Assembly: GCA_039192515.1 (NCBI GenBank)
Contig: JBCCXA010000015.1
Span: 1-64,000 of the forward strand
From: Verrucomicrobiota bacterium
Lineage (GTDB): Bacteria; Verrucomicrobiota; Verrucomicrobiia; Methylacidiphilales; JBCCWR01
Length of the DNA: 64,000 bases
Reading direction: 5' to 3'
The translations under genes were made by a program, and so were the position numbers. Of this stretch, positions 49,232 through 59,600 are shown piece by piece (position 1 is the stretch's first letter; every line of letters starts with the position of its first letter). A model generated the notes under the pieces. It was not told where the DNA came from and made no database searches. It saw only the letters and a list, made by a program, of their open reading frames with translations.

Positions 49232-49793
49232 CTCCTATTTCCGCTCGACGATTCCTCTCCCAAGCAGCTTCGCTCTCAGCTGAGTCTGCTGGTCTTTCTT
49301 CTCCATAAGAAATAGTATTTAGTCTAGAAGAGGCAATACCCAAACCTATCAGGTAATCACGCGCCGCCAATGACCTACGCTCTCCGAGACCCAAATTATA
49401 CTGGACTGTACCCCTTGAATCCGTATGTCCTGCAAGGATCACTTTCACATCGCCGTTCGCTTTAAGGTAATTCGCCACCTCTTCAAGCTTAGTCCTTTCT
49501 GAAGCTGCTATACTAAAACTATCAAAGCCGAAGTAGACTGTGTACGCTGCCAATGTTTGATAATCTGCATCTTCGGGATTTAATGAAGGATCTCTATCTG
49601 GCAGCGCAGGAACAGGGATAGTTGATAAATCCTCATAAGCTCCACCTGTGTTAACACCTGCATTGCTGTCGTAAATACCTTCATCTGGAGGTAGTCTCTT
49701 GGTATTACTACACGACACTGACAAAAAGGCAGTGGCTAGAGCTATTACAACTTTATTGGATATAATCATTTTCTTCATTGTATTCTTATTCAT
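49221..49793 (-). CDS. pal: Peptidoglycan-associated lipoprotein Pal
   Basis: A 190-residue OmpA-family lipoprotein. The signal peptide ends with lipobox LSVSC (Cys28). The OmpA domain includes YFGFDSFSIAASERTKLEEVA, ILAGHTDSRGTVQYNLGLGERR, and NRRAEIGVI, with the peptidoglycan-contacting Asp and Arg. It is the last gene of the leftward tolQ-tolR-tolA-tolB-pal cluster and lies three bases after tolB. Pal links the outer membrane to peptidoglycan and to TolB during constriction. Confidence 0.93.
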   Translation of the reverse strand: MNKNTMKKMIISNKVVIALATAFLSVSCSNTKRLPPDEGIYDSNAGVNTGGAYEDLSTIPVPALPDRDPSLNPEDADYQTLAAYTVYFGFDSFSIAASERTKLEEVANYLKANGDVKVILAGHTDSRGTVQYNLGLGERRSLAARDYLIGLGIASSRLNTISYGEERPADSAESEAAWERNRRAEIGVIR

Positions 49794-49796
49794 GGT

Positions 49797-50972
49797 TTAT
49801 CTTGAGCAGTGGGGTTCAGAGCATTTGCTAATTGATAGTGCTATAGGCTTGGTTTTTTTTGTAACGGCATCAAGTAAATAAATTTTTCCTTTGCGCGTGT
49901 AGATCAAATGGCGCGAGTTTCTCGCCCAACTCGGAGATTCACAAAAGCCGTCGGTTGTAAGAATAGACTGGTTGCCATTTAGTGGATTTGATATACCTAT
50001 TTGCATCTGTCCAGCAGTCATAATGGAGTAGGCAATACTTTTACCATCAGGCGACCAAGCAGGCTCCGTAGTGTAAGTAGAATTTGTCCTCATCCGACGC
50101 ACCGATTTCGAAGATCTGTTCAAAATCATAATCTGCGGAGAACCTCGATCATCTGATGTGAAAGCAATCTCCTTACCACTAGGCGACCAAGTAGGCGATG
50201 CTTCTGTTCCTCTAGTATTTGTTAGCCGGTTTGGAGAGCCTCCATTGGCATTGACTGTATAGAGTTCCGTATTTCCATCCTTTGATAAGGTTAAGGCCAG
50301 TTTGGCCCCATCAGGCGAAAAAGCTGGAGCAGAATTAATCCCTGGGTAAAAACTGACCGAGCGCCTTTTTTGTAAGACAAGATTAATGACCCATACATCT
50401 GGGTAACCACTCTTATAAGATGTGTATGCTATACTATCACCACTAGGTGAAAATTTCGGACCCAAACTGATAGATTTATCAGAAGTAAGTTGGCGTATGT
50501 TATGCCCATCTATGTCCGTCATATACACTTCTTTCTTTCCAGAATGACTCGAAATAAAGGTAATACGGCTCGTGGCTATTCCAGGTTTGCCCGTAATAGC
50601 GAGAACGACTTCATCATTAAACTGATGTGCTGCGCGCCTGAGGTTATCCGTAAACCTCTGAGCAAACACTTCTTTGCCAGAAGGGTCAGTCAATCTACCG
50701 GTAATCGTATTTCCAGAGATAGAGCCTGATACTTGGTATACACCCTTTTCACTATTTACTGCTTTGAGAGAGCCACTATTGTTTAGGTCATTTGTTAATA
50801 CCGTTTTTACTAGATCTGCTTGCCCGCCCTTGATAGTTCCTACTGCGACTGGAATAGCTGAGTCTCCCTCGATAACTAAAACGGGTTGGCCAGCGGCAAG
50901 AAATGGCATAAAGAGAGCACCCATAGCCAGAAGCGCCAGGATCATTCTCAGTGAAATAACTAGAATAGCCAT
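49797..50972 (-). CDS. tolB: Tol-Pal system beta-propeller protein TolB
   Basis: A periplasmic protein of about 391 residues: signal peptide (MAILVISLRMILALLAMGALF...), the N-terminal D1-type domain (VLVIEGDSAIPVAVGTIKG) and a beta-propeller made of WSPDG/FSPDG-type repeats. The frame stays open 138 bases further upstream, to an ATG at 51110, but those 46 residues are encoded by dispersed repeat copy F. The start at 50972 gives a normal signal peptide directly; 50945 is another option. I could not find a strong ribosome-binding site for any of them. TolB binds Pal and TolA. Confidence 0.85.
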   Translation of the reverse strand: MAILVISLRMILALLAMGALFMPFLAAGQPVLVIEGDSAIPVAVGTIKGGQADLVKTVLTNDLNNSGSLKAVNSEKGVYQVSGSISGNTITGRLTDPSGKEVFAQRFTDNLRRAAHQFNDEVVLAITGKPGIATSRITFISSHSGKKEVYMTDIDGHNIRQLTSDKSISLGPKFSPSGDSIAYTSYKSGYPDVWVINLVLQKRRSVSFYPGINSAPAFSPDGAKLALTLSKDGNTELYTVNANGGSPNRLTNTRGTEASPTWSPSGKEIAFTSDDRGSPQIMILNRSSKSVRRMRTNSTYTTEPAWSPDGKSIAYSIMTAGQMQIGISNPLNGNQSILTTDGFCESPSWARNSRHLIYTRKGKIYLLDAVTKKTKPIALSISKCSEPHCSR

Positions 50973-50989
50973 ATTATGCCGTAAGCTTC

Positions 50990-51110
50990 GCAAGACCTTC
51001 ACAAGATCCTGGCAACAGGAAGCATATAGCCCTTCTGATGGCCTCTTCAGAAGAGAACCTTCAGTGTCTCTCTCTTTCTTTTCACTCAAACTTTTACGCA
51101 CCTCACTCAT
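50990..51110 (-). repeat. Dispersed 145-bp element, copy F, in frame with tolB
   Basis: Copy F lies between tolA and tolB on their strand, 83 bases after the tolA stop. On the minus strand it begins ATGAGTGAGGTGCGTAAAAG, matching the core of other copies. The shared frame (MSEVRKSLSEKKERDTEGS) has no stop in this copy and continues directly into TolB. The 3' blocks around CAAGATC are diverged but recognisable. Confidence 0.7.
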
Positions 51111-51193
51111 TTCCTAATGGATAATCCCGCTTAAAATTGAACATATAACTAGAAACCATGATGCATAGGACAATAAAATTGTACAGGTGAAAT

Positions 51194-51976
51194 CTACTCG
51201 AATTGTAGGGTTACCTGGTAGCTTGGGTTGCCAAGATTAGAGGGTAATGGCTGGGAGACACGCTTAGTAGCCTGGATAGCCTTCACAATGGACTGATCAA
51301 AAGCTGCTTTTTGTGAAGACTTAATAATTCTGTTGTAAATGATGCTACCGTCAGGCTTGATTGTCACACTCATTTGAGCCACCAGAGGATTTTCGTTCGA
51401 GGGCTTCATCCAATTGCTTTTTACGGACTTTATGATGAGCGCGTTGTACCAGTCAGCTGTGTTTGAGCGAGCTGAATCAGAGTAAGCTGTTTGACCTAAA
51501 ACGCTATGGAGTCGTTTTTGAATATCCTGCTTAGAACTTTGGCTCAACCGCGTCACAACAGGGCTAGGCTTCAGTGGTTCTTTTGATCTTGTTACTATCT
51601 TGGTGCTGATATTCGGCTGTGGCTTTTTAGCGGCCTGAGTAGGTTCCGATTTTTTATTCGCAGGCTCAACAGGATTAACAACCTTTTGAGCTACTTTAGG
51701 TTTGGGTGGAGCGGCTATCTCTCTAACAACTCGATTCGAAGGTGAAGCTGGCTTAGCAATATGCTGGTTGGTAACAGGTTTTTGATACCGTTGGACTGGT
51801 GAAGGTACTTGAACGGCTTCTAATCCTTCTAAATCTACAAGCTCTATGAACTGAAATTCTTGCTTTTCCTGATGGGGTATTTTGAAAGCAAAGAGTAAGA
51901 AAAGCAATATTACCATATGAGCGGCGGTCACAAGGCCAAAGCGTCTCCAAAAAAATAAGTCTGGCGTCTTTGTCAT
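51194..51976 (-). CDS. tolA: TolA/TonB-like protein
   Basis: A 260-residue protein with one N-terminal transmembrane helix (about 15-30), a long Pro/Lys-rich linker (about 45-165) and a C-terminal TonB/TolA-type domain (about 175-260, NALIIKSVKSNWMKPS, QMSVTIKPDGSI, ending YQVTLQFE). The position between tolR and tolB makes TolA the likely identity, although sequence alone would fit TonB. It spans the periplasm and transmits energy from TolQR. The ATG overlaps the tolR stop by four bases. Confidence 0.85.
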   Translation of the reverse strand: MTKTPDLFFWRRFGLVTAAHMVILLFLLFAFKIPHQEKQEFQFIELVDLEGLEAVQVPSPVQRYQKPVTNQHIAKPASPSNRVVREIAAPPKPKVAQKVVNPVEPANKKSEPTQAAKKPQPNISTKIVTRSKEPLKPSPVVTRLSQSSKQDIQKRLHSVLGQTAYSDSARSNTADWYNALIIKSVKSNWMKPSNENPLVAQMSVTIKPDGSIIYNRIIKSSQKAAFDQSIVKAIQATKRVSQPLPSNLGNPSYQVTLQFE

Positions 51977-52383
51977 GATTGATCTGGCAGAGTTGCTAAT
52001 CCGACTTTTATATCGGCTTTTCTGACGGCATCGAAGACATAGACGATCGCTTCGTACTTCGTATTCATATCTGCCCTCAGAGAAATAACCGCACGAGGGT
52101 TTTGATTCTTCAAATTCAGCAATGCTGTTTCGAGTGCCGCCTTAGTGAGTAGCTTCTTATCTAGTAAAATCTGCCCTGACTTATTGATTGAAAGAAAATG
52201 AACATCCTTTGTGTCAATGGGATCTGCAGTTGAAGCTTTGGGAAGTTCGACCTCCATCTGCTGCTCGATAAGTGGCGTTGCTATCATAAAAATAATAAGC
52301 AAAGTAAAGGCCAAGTCTATCAGGGGAGTAACATTCAGATCATTAACAATGTCCCTTTTGTATCTATCTGAAAAACGCTTCAT
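51973..52383 (-). CDS. tolR: TolR/ExbD-family biopolymer transport protein
   Basis: A protein of about 136 residues with one transmembrane helix containing the conserved aspartate (NVTPLIDLAFTLLIIFMI) and a periplasmic domain. It works with TolQ to use the proton gradient. ATG 52383 is chosen because it leaves tolQ intact and gives the normal MKRFSDRYKRD start; an ATG at 52419 would overlap tolQ by 32 bases. Confidence 0.9.
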   Translation of the reverse strand: MKRFSDRYKRDIVNDLNVTPLIDLAFTLLIIFMIATPLIEQQMEVELPKASTADPIDTKDVHFLSINKSGQILLDKKLLTKAALETALLNLKNQNPRAVISLRADMNTKYEAIVYVFDAVRKADIKVGLATLPDQS

Positions 52384-52387
52384 TCTT

Positions 52388-53152
52388 CTAAAATTTTCTC
52401 TGACTAAATTGATGCTCAAAAAGATTAGCGCATTCTACAGAAAAATTCTCCATTTCTACTGTTAGCTTACGAATCGTGTTTAATAGAAAGTTGTATCCAA
52501 ACATGGCCGGAATAGCCACAAGTAGTCCTGCTATGGTCGTTAGCAATGCCCCCGAAACACCTGGAGCAAGCACTTGTAGACTAGAGTTACCGGCTTGTGC
52601 CACATCCGTAAAAGCATCCATCACTCCCCAAACGGTTCCGAGCAACCCTAAAAAAGGCGCACCACTAACAACCGTGGCTAGCAGAATAAGCTGTGATTCA
52701 ATTTTAAGTGCCTCCTCGCTCACTGCTTGCTCCAGAGAAGATCGGACTGCCTTCATCGCTTCCGGGGTAACATGGCTAGCACGTTCCAATCTAGACTCAA
52801 AGGTTTCGTCTATCTCACTAGATCCTAACAAGTGAAAACATAGCTCAGATGCTGCTTGGCGAAAGATAGCTGCTAACGGCGAAGGCTCGTAGTGTCTCTT
52901 GCTATTGAATAGAAGTAATGGACGCTTAGCGGACCTAAACCTATTAAGAAAAATTCTGTTTTGCTTTTGCGCAGTTGTAATAAAAGAGAATTTTACGACC
53001 ATAACAGTCCAAGAAAAAAGAGAGGCCATAAAGAGGATAAGGATAATAAATTTTCCCGCTAAATTGGAGTTCTCAAAAGCATACAAAGGTCCTGATATAG
53101 AGAGAAGATTCAGCGAGCTGACGACTATCGTGTTAAACATTCTCAATATCAT
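52388..53152 (-). CDS. tolQ: TolQ/ExbB-family proton channel protein
   Basis: A protein of about 254 residues with three transmembrane helices: one near residues 30-55 (KFIILILFMASLFSWTVMVVKF), and two in the conserved C-terminal block (ATVVSGAPFLGLLGTVWGVMDAF and APGVSGALLTTIAGLLVAIPA). It forms the proton channel with TolR. ATG 53152 is preferred because TTAGG lies seven bases upstream; a TTG at 53176 would add eight residues. First gene of the tol cluster. Confidence 0.92.
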   Translation of the reverse strand: MILRMFNTIVVSSLNLLSISGPLYAFENSNLAGKFIILILFMASLFSWTVMVVKFSFITTAQKQNRIFLNRFRSAKRPLLLFNSKRHYEPSPLAAIFRQAASELCFHLLGSSEIDETFESRLERASHVTPEAMKAVRSSLEQAVSEEALKIESQLILLATVVSGAPFLGLLGTVWGVMDAFTDVAQAGNSSLQVLAPGVSGALLTTIAGLLVAIPAMFGYNFLLNTIRKLTVEMENFSVECANLFEHQFSQRKF

Positions 53153-53259
53153 TGTAAACCTAAGTTCATTCGTCAATGCTGAGCAGTATTTCAGCCAAGA
53201 AAGCTTGAGATTGACTATTAGTATTATGGATCTATCTTGTAATTAGGGAACACACAGCC

Positions 53260-53997
53260 ATGGAACACGAACCGGATCCTGAAAAACTAAAGCTGAAACC
53301 TAGCGAAATCAATACCACTACAGGTCGTATTATCATACCAGATATCAATCCTGACGCCGCACCTAACAAGAAGAGTCAAACCAAGCCATTGGCTATCCCA
53401 CAAAATGTTAACTATGACCCCAATCGGGCTCCTTACACCCATGCTCCTGGATCGTGGCGACCTCCCACAGCGACTGCATCCAAGCTATCTCAAGTTCCTA
53501 CCACTCCTCCTCCCCTTAAACCACAGCCAAACTCCAATCAAGGCACACAACTCTTATTAGGAGGAGTCATTGTCGTCTCTGTCTTTCTTGGAGCTTGCCT
53601 CGTCATGCTTTGGAAGTCTAATGAGGAACTAAAGACTCAGCTCAATGAGGTTTCTAAGCAACTTGCCGTTGTTGATACCTTCAGCAAAGGTCAAACTGTG
53701 AGAATGTCTGACATCAATAAGTCTGTAAAGGAGGTGAAGATAGAAGTTGGCAAAATGAAGAAAAATGCGGTGCGACAAGAAGTGTTACTTTCTGAGCTGA
53801 CACAGAATCAAGCTGCACTGGCTGGCTCATTCGACAGCCTCGTCATCGAGGACCCTATTGACCCTGCAGCTATCCAAGAAACTGCCGCCACCAATATTCA
53901 GCAAATTCCACCAGTTGTCGTGATTCCCGAGCCTGAATTAGAACCCGAATCACAAAATAGTACCGAGCCATTAGAGCCTTTTCAGTCCTTTGAGTAG
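53260..53997 (+). CDS. Membrane protein with proline-rich N-terminus and coiled coil
   Basis: A 245-residue protein. The first 90 residues are Pro/Thr-rich and likely cytoplasmic. A transmembrane helix follows (about 96-118, LLLGGVIVVSVFLGACLVMLW), then a coiled coil (about 120-200) and an acidic Pro/Glu-rich tail. No enzymatic motif is seen. It is divergent from tolQ and convergent with the AsmA-like gene. Its build resembles division or envelope scaffold proteins, but I do not recognise the family. Confidence 0.6.
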   Translation: MEHEPDPEKLKLKPSEINTTTGRIIIPDINPDAAPNKKSQTKPLAIPQNVNYDPNRAPYTHAPGSWRPPTATASKLSQVPTTPPPLKPQPNSNQGTQLLLGGVIVVSVFLGACLVMLWKSNEELKTQLNEVSKQLAVVDTFSKGQTVRMSDINKSVKEVKIEVGKMKKNAVRQEVLLSELTQNQAALAGSFDSLVIEDPIDPAAIQETAATNIQQIPPVVVIPEPELEPESQNSTEPLEPFQSFE

Positions 53998-54007
53998 CAC
54001 ACTGCAG

Positions 54008-55360
54008 CTATTCTTTCTTTTTCTTAAAAATCTCTAAAGGATTAAAGCCCTTCACTTTGTCTTTTAACACTTCCGCAATGAGATAATCCATTTTCACCTT
54101 AGGTTGCTCAGTTGTGCCAACCATCTCAAACGGAATAATAGCGCCATTACGATCATTTTTTTTAAAAACATTTCTTGCTATTTCAGGGATACCAGCAGCT
54201 ATCGCCTCATTTGTATTGAGCACCCAACTACTCTTTACTTCTTTATCGTAATGAACTCTAAGGCTCCCCTTTAAATCTAGGTTGTCATTCATTAACTCAA
54301 AATCATTTGCGGTAATGCTTCCATTTTCTAAGAGAAACGCATTCTCTCCTCGCAGTGCCTTGATTACTTTAAGCTCCCGAATGATTCGCGCATCATTATT
54401 CATGGGAAAGGTCGGAAAGACAACTTTAGCTGTTGTATCCGAAAGTTCTATATGACCGCTTCCATTAAGTGATTTAGCGGTAGGGGTAAAGTTCCCAGAT
54501 GCTAGTAATTCTAAAGATACCACGCCACTGAAGCGCTCAGAATAACCAAGCTTTGGAAGCAAGTGCTCAATTTTCGCCTCACTTAACTTGATGGATAAGT
54601 CATGAATACCGTGGTCACCTGTCAGGCTTTCTTTTCCTGAAAGCACTAAATCACCGCCACCAAATACTGCTTCTAGGTTCTCAACAACAAGTGTGTCTTT
54701 CCTAAGTTGCGCACTGCTTTCAAGATCAATCAAAGTCATTTGCCCAATTTCAGCTTGCGGAGATTTAAAACGAATCTTCAGATGAAAATTCTCATGTGAG
54801 CTCAGGTGCGGACGTTCTATCTCCAAATCACAATTTGCTAAGTTCAAATCATATCCACTCAGATCGTGAACGACTACCTTTGCATTTACTGCAGAAAAGC
54901 GCTCAATATCAAGCTTTGTCCATAGCCTTTCTTGTAGTCCAGACGACAAGTGATACTGGATAGTGCTATCGTGCGTTTGAATCTCTGTAATATCTAGTTT
55001 ACCCAGAAGAACTGGCCAAAGCGCAAAAGAAATATCCAGTTGCTTTGTCTCTAGGCTCTGGAAATTTCTGGTATCTGCGGGTGTACTATATTTGAAGTCA
55101 TAAAAAGTTAGTCTCAAAGGCGTTCCCTTGATAGATGAAAAAGAAGCCGTTCCGCCATCACTATTATGACTAATGAGGGAAATAAGCCATCCACGCAATG
55201 GAGTAGAGCCCAACAAGAAGCCAGAGTTATAGAAAGCTAGCACCCCAATACCTAAAATAACCATGCATGCCGTCGTTAAGATGAGAAGCTTAGCGAGCGG
55301 ACTAAGTGCTTTAACTGTTTTAAGTTGAGCGCGCAAATTCGACGGTTTCATGGCCTTCAT
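54008..55360 (-). CDS. AsmA-like envelope protein
   Basis: A 450-residue protein with one N-terminal transmembrane helix (about 24-46, LLILTTACMVILGIGVLAF) and a long beta-rich periplasmic region with repeats such as LDITEIQTHDSTIQYHLS, VVVHDLSGYDLNLANCDLEIE and NGSGHIELSDTTAKVVFP. This is the pattern of AsmA/DUF748-type proteins, thought to help lipid transport between membranes. The Lys-rich end (FKKKKE) is unusual. The assignment is by fold-like pattern. Confidence 0.6.
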   Translation of the reverse strand: MKAMKPSNLRAQLKTVKALSPLAKLLILTTACMVILGIGVLAFYNSGFLLGSTPLRGWLISLISHNSDGGTASFSSIKGTPLRLTFYDFKYSTPADTRNFQSLETKQLDISFALWPVLLGKLDITEIQTHDSTIQYHLSSGLQERLWTKLDIERFSAVNAKVVVHDLSGYDLNLANCDLEIERPHLSSHENFHLKIRFKSPQAEIGQMTLIDLESSAQLRKDTLVVENLEAVFGGGDLVLSGKESLTGDHGIHDLSIKLSEAKIEHLLPKLGYSERFSGVVSLELLASGNFTPTAKSLNGSGHIELSDTTAKVVFPTFPMNNDARIIRELKVIKALRGENAFLLENGSITANDFELMNDNLDLKGSLRVHYDKEVKSSWVLNTNEAIAAGIPEIARNVFKKNDRNGAIIPFEMVGTTEQPKVKMDYLIAEVLKDKVKGFNPLEIFKKKKE

Positions 55361-55516
55361 AGTCTTTTACTATCAAAGACACCCGAATCAATAGGTCAAT
55401 GCTACAATAATGATGTCAGATAACTAGAAACCGAGCTACTTGCTCAGAGGCCCGAATCAGAGCATCTTAGTAATTAATGTGGCCATGTTGCTAGAGGTCT
55501 TCATTTTTCTGGTAGC

Positions 55517-56281
55517 TCATCTACCTCTGAAAACTGCAGTCCATGACTCGAATTCTAATGTCATTCTCAGTCGTGTAGCGCATTTTTCTAGCATTAGCAC
55601 CTTCTTCCATACTGAATATGACAGTAGCAGAACCTCCCGGTCATTAAATAATGTTTTCGAATTGCACTTTAAATTCTCCATCAAATACCTTGAACGTTGC
55701 TCGTCCATCTCACTTGACAATTTCTGGCCTAACTCGTCCACATATGTCTTTTGAATCTCCGCAATATCTTCAACATGATATACTGTTTGCCTAGTAGATG
55801 GATCTTGCATGGATAAAACAGCACATTATCCACAATGCCTTATTTATCGCCGTCGCTGAATCACCAAGAATAGAATCTATTCGCTCTGCTTGTTCTTCCG
55901 ATAATTGAAGATAGTCAATCAAAGCCTCATGGAACTCCTTCTCTTCTGACAATTCCCCCATTTTTTCTTTCTGAGTTCCAAGTTGAAGTAAGAGTTCTTG
56001 TTCCTTTTCTTTAAACTCTGCCATGGACTTGTCGACACTCGACTTACCTGAGCCTGCTGTTTTTCTTATTTGGCTTACTTTCATGACTAACATCGTATAA
56101 GCTAGCTCTCGCAAATCCGGATATCCATAGTTGTCCAAACTGTCCATTGCCTGCTTGAGCAAATGGAGGATTCATGCCATCACTACCGGTAGTAGTAACT
56201 ATATTTTTTGTCTGTATGCTATAGTAGAGAATACAGATGCTGCTGAAAGCAGCATAATTAATAGACCTATTTTTTATTCAT
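55517..56281 (-). pseudogene. Frameshifted gene for a secreted helical protein
   Basis: The minus strand holds pieces of one protein in different frames. ATG at 56279-56281 begins MNKK, which would continue as GLLIMLLSAASVFSTIA (a signal peptide) only after a one-base shift. Another shift is needed to reach VTTTGSDGMNPPFAQAMDSLDNYGYPDL and a helical region (LAYTMLVMKVSQIRK onwards), and a third near 55800 leads to MQDPSTRQTVYHVEDIAE and its end at 55517. Three shifts make a functional gene unlikely. The product would be a periplasmic, all-helical protein of about 245 residues; I do not recognise it. Confidence 0.55.
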
Positions 56282-56634
56282 TGTTTTTCTTTCTTTAGGG
56301 TTAGTATTTTAGTAGCGCTCACCGTTATTCCAATATAACGCCGATACTTGTCACTATTTTTACACCAAAGAATCTTCTCATCTAAATGGATAATTATCTC
56401 ACATCCACAGATGTAATACAGGCCTCGCAATAGTCATCTCTTATTTGCATTAATGGATATGAAATAATTATTATGTATCTATTCATGATAATCTCAAAAT
56501 ATGAGCCAATGTTCTTCACATAAATGTCACTTAATCGTAACGGCTAAGAATCTTAAGTTGCTTTAGGTTATAGCGTGGGTTTGAACCCAACTGAATAAAA
56601 GTTAAAAAACAAACCAATTGTGAATACAACATAT
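56282..56634. other. Upstream region of the secreted nucleotidase gene
   Basis: About 350 AT-rich bases between the broken helical-protein gene and the nucleotidase. It contains the Pho-box-like direct repeats at 56514-56542 and, just before the gene, an inverted repeat (TGGGTT/AACCCA around 56576-56589). No ORF or RNA gene is evident. Confidence 0.5.
56514..56542 (+). promoter_or_regulatory. Pho-box-like direct repeats
   Basis: Three 7-base units, CTTCACA, TGTCACT and CGTAACG, are separated by the 4-base AT-rich spacers TAAA and TAAT. A 7+4 periodicity with C-T-G-T-C-A-like units is the classic PhoB binding design (CTGTCAT repeats). The site is about 90 bases before a secreted 5'-nucleotidase gene, a common phosphate-starvation target. 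The third unit is a weak match. Confidence 0.5.
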
Positions 56635-59600
56635 ATGACAAAATACTTAATCAAGAATCTAAGAATTCTTACCGGTGCGTTTATCGCACTTCTAACGACA
56701 GGCTTGGAGCCTGCCTTTGCACAAACTACGCTGCAAATACTACATGCCTCTGATTTAGAAGGTGGTGTTGATGCGGTCAAAGATGCGCCTAACTTTGCTG
56801 CTGTCGTTGAATCACTAGAAACTGATGCTACTACTCATGGTTATGATTCAATCATCTTATCTGCTGGTGATAATTACATCCCAGGGCCATTTTTTGGCGC
56901 AGCTGGTGACCGCTCTTTGCGCGACATCTTCCAAACAGTATACCAGAACTTTTTCGATGAGCGTGCGCTGACTAACGTCCGCGAATCTCCGGGAAGAGCT
57001 GACATCACGATCATGAATCTCATTGGATTTGATGCTTCTGCGTTAGGTAACCATGAGTTCGATGCTGGAACAAGCACCATAGAGAGTATCATTGGCTCTG
57101 ATATCCGTGGCGCCACTCTTGGTGATGTTCGTTGGCTCGGAGCGCAATTCCCCTACCTATCTAGCAACCTAGATTTCTCAGGAGACGGTGAACTCTCAGA
57201 TCTCTTTACTACTGATGTATTAGAGAGCACAGAATTTATCTCTACACCATCAGACTTAACTGCTGCAACTAATACACCTAAACTTGCTCCCGCAACAATC
57301 ATTGTAAGAGGTGCTGAGAATTATGGTGTAATCGGCGTAACAACACCACTACTTGCAACTATATCTTCACCTGGTCTAACTACGATTCTGGAACCAGGAG
57401 CTGGCACTAATGACATGGCTGCTTTAGCTTCTATCGTCCAGCCTGTAGTGGATGCCATGACATCTGCCGGCATCAACAAAATCATTGTCGTATCTCACTT
57501 ACAACAAATCGCCCTTGAAAAAGAACTTCTAGGGTTACTAGAGAATGTTGATATTATTATCGCTGGAGGATCTGACACACTTCAAGCAGACGGAACGGAT
57601 ATTTTGCGTTCAGGAGATGTTGCCGATGAAACATACCCTTACATTGGATCTGACAAGAATGGAACTCCTGGTGCTATTGTCAGCACAGACGGTGAGTACA
57701 GCTATGTTGGACGCCTAGTTGTTGATTTTGATGCTACAGGTGTCATTGACCCTCTAAGCATTGACCCAATCGTTAATGGCGCATATGCCACTGATGACAG
57801 TGGAGTCATCAGCTTATGGGGTGACCTGGTCGCGCCGTTCACACCGGGTACAAAGGGCGCAGCAGTAAAAGTGGTCGCAGACGCAGTTGCAGCCGTTGTA
57901 AATGCTAAGGATGGAATCGTTTATGGAAAAACAGCCGTCTTCATTGAAGGACGCCGTAATTTCGTGCGAACTGAAGAAACGAATATGGGTAACTTAACAG
58001 CTGATGCCAACTTAACTAAAGCTCAAAGCATTGATCCATCCGTTTTGCTATCATTCAAAAACGGTGGAGGCATTCGCGCTGAGATCGGCTCTATTGATGG
58101 AACTACAGGGGAGCTCCTTCCAACTGAAGCTAACCCAAGTGCTGGCAAACTAGCAGGAGATATCTCTCAGCTAGACATTGAAAATACTCTAAGATTCAAC
58201 AACACGCTGAAACTCGTTACACTTCCTGCTCAAAGTCTTATCGATATCCTAGAGCATGGTGTAGCAGATAGTCACCCAGGTAATACACCTGGAAGATTCC
58301 CACAAATAAGTGGCCTTTCATTCAGCTTTGACCCATTAGCTCCAGTAGGAAGAAGAGTAGTCACAGCGGCGATTAAAGACCTAGAAGGAAATACGCTTGA
58401 TGTTCTTCTTGAGGATGGAATTTTGCAAGGTGACCCTACACGCCCTATTCGTTTAGTTACTCTAAACTTCCTTGTGGACTTCATGGGTGACGGATATGAC
58501 TTCCTCACTACTGGAACAGACATCATAGATCTAATAGACTCCCTTGGAGTAGTTGGTGAACAACAGGCTCTTGCTGAATACCTAATAGCGAATTACTCCG
58601 TTGAGCCATTTGATATTGCAGAGACAGCTGTTGGCCAAGATAGCCGCATCCAGAACCTACTCTTCCGTAGTGACAGCGTGGCATGGCCTCCAGTTGTTCC
58701 TAAGAAAAGTGCAATCCAGCTCGTTAAGATTGGTTCTTACGCAACTGGAATCTTTGATGAAGGTGCTGCGGAAATTACAGCTTTTGATGCTGCCTCACAA
58801 CGCACATTCGTTGTAAATGCCAATTCAGCAACTGTAGATATTCTAGACATGAGTGATGTCACATCACCAACACCAATCGGGCAAATTGATATTCAAGCAC
58901 TCTTCGGAAGCGAAGATGTTGAAACATCTCCAAACAGTGTAGCAGTATCCTATGGACTTGTTGCTGTAGCAGTTCAGCGCAATGCTACTGATGAGTTAGA
59001 AACTCCATTAAAGGGCATTGTAGCATTCTTCGATGTAGACGGTAATTTATTAACCACAGCAATTGCTGGGTTCTTACCAGACATGATCACTTTCACCCCT
59101 GATTCCAGATATGTGCTAGTGGCTAATGAGGGCGAACCTACCGATGACTATAGCATCGACCCAGAGGGATCTGTTAGCATTTTGTTAATGAGGCCTACCT
59201 ATTTTTCACTCCTTATCAATAGATGGCTAGAAAGGTTCGGTAGACCTAGTCGTCCAATTCGCTCACCATTTGTAAGAACAGCTTCTTTTGATGCTTTCAA
59301 TGATAGTGAGAAAAAGCTGAGGAAGGACGGAGTTCGCATCTTTGGCCCTGGAGCTAGTGTTGCTCAAGATTTAGAACCTGAATACATCACGGTATCTGGT
59401 GATTCTAAAACAGCCTTTGTGGCGCTTCAGGAGAACAATGCTTTAGCAATTATCGATATTCCATCAGCTACGGTAAAAAGCATTGATGCTTTTGGCCTTA
59501 AAGACTGGAATCAATCCGCATTGGATCCTTCAAACAGAGATGACACCATTAATATACAACCTTGGCCTGTTCTCGGGATGTATCAGCCTGATGCTATTGC

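Noticed and set aside
55465..55535. Possible eighth, degenerate copy of the 145-bp element
   Set aside because: It shares only GCTAGAGGT and a nearby TTTTTCTGG; the core frame block is absent.
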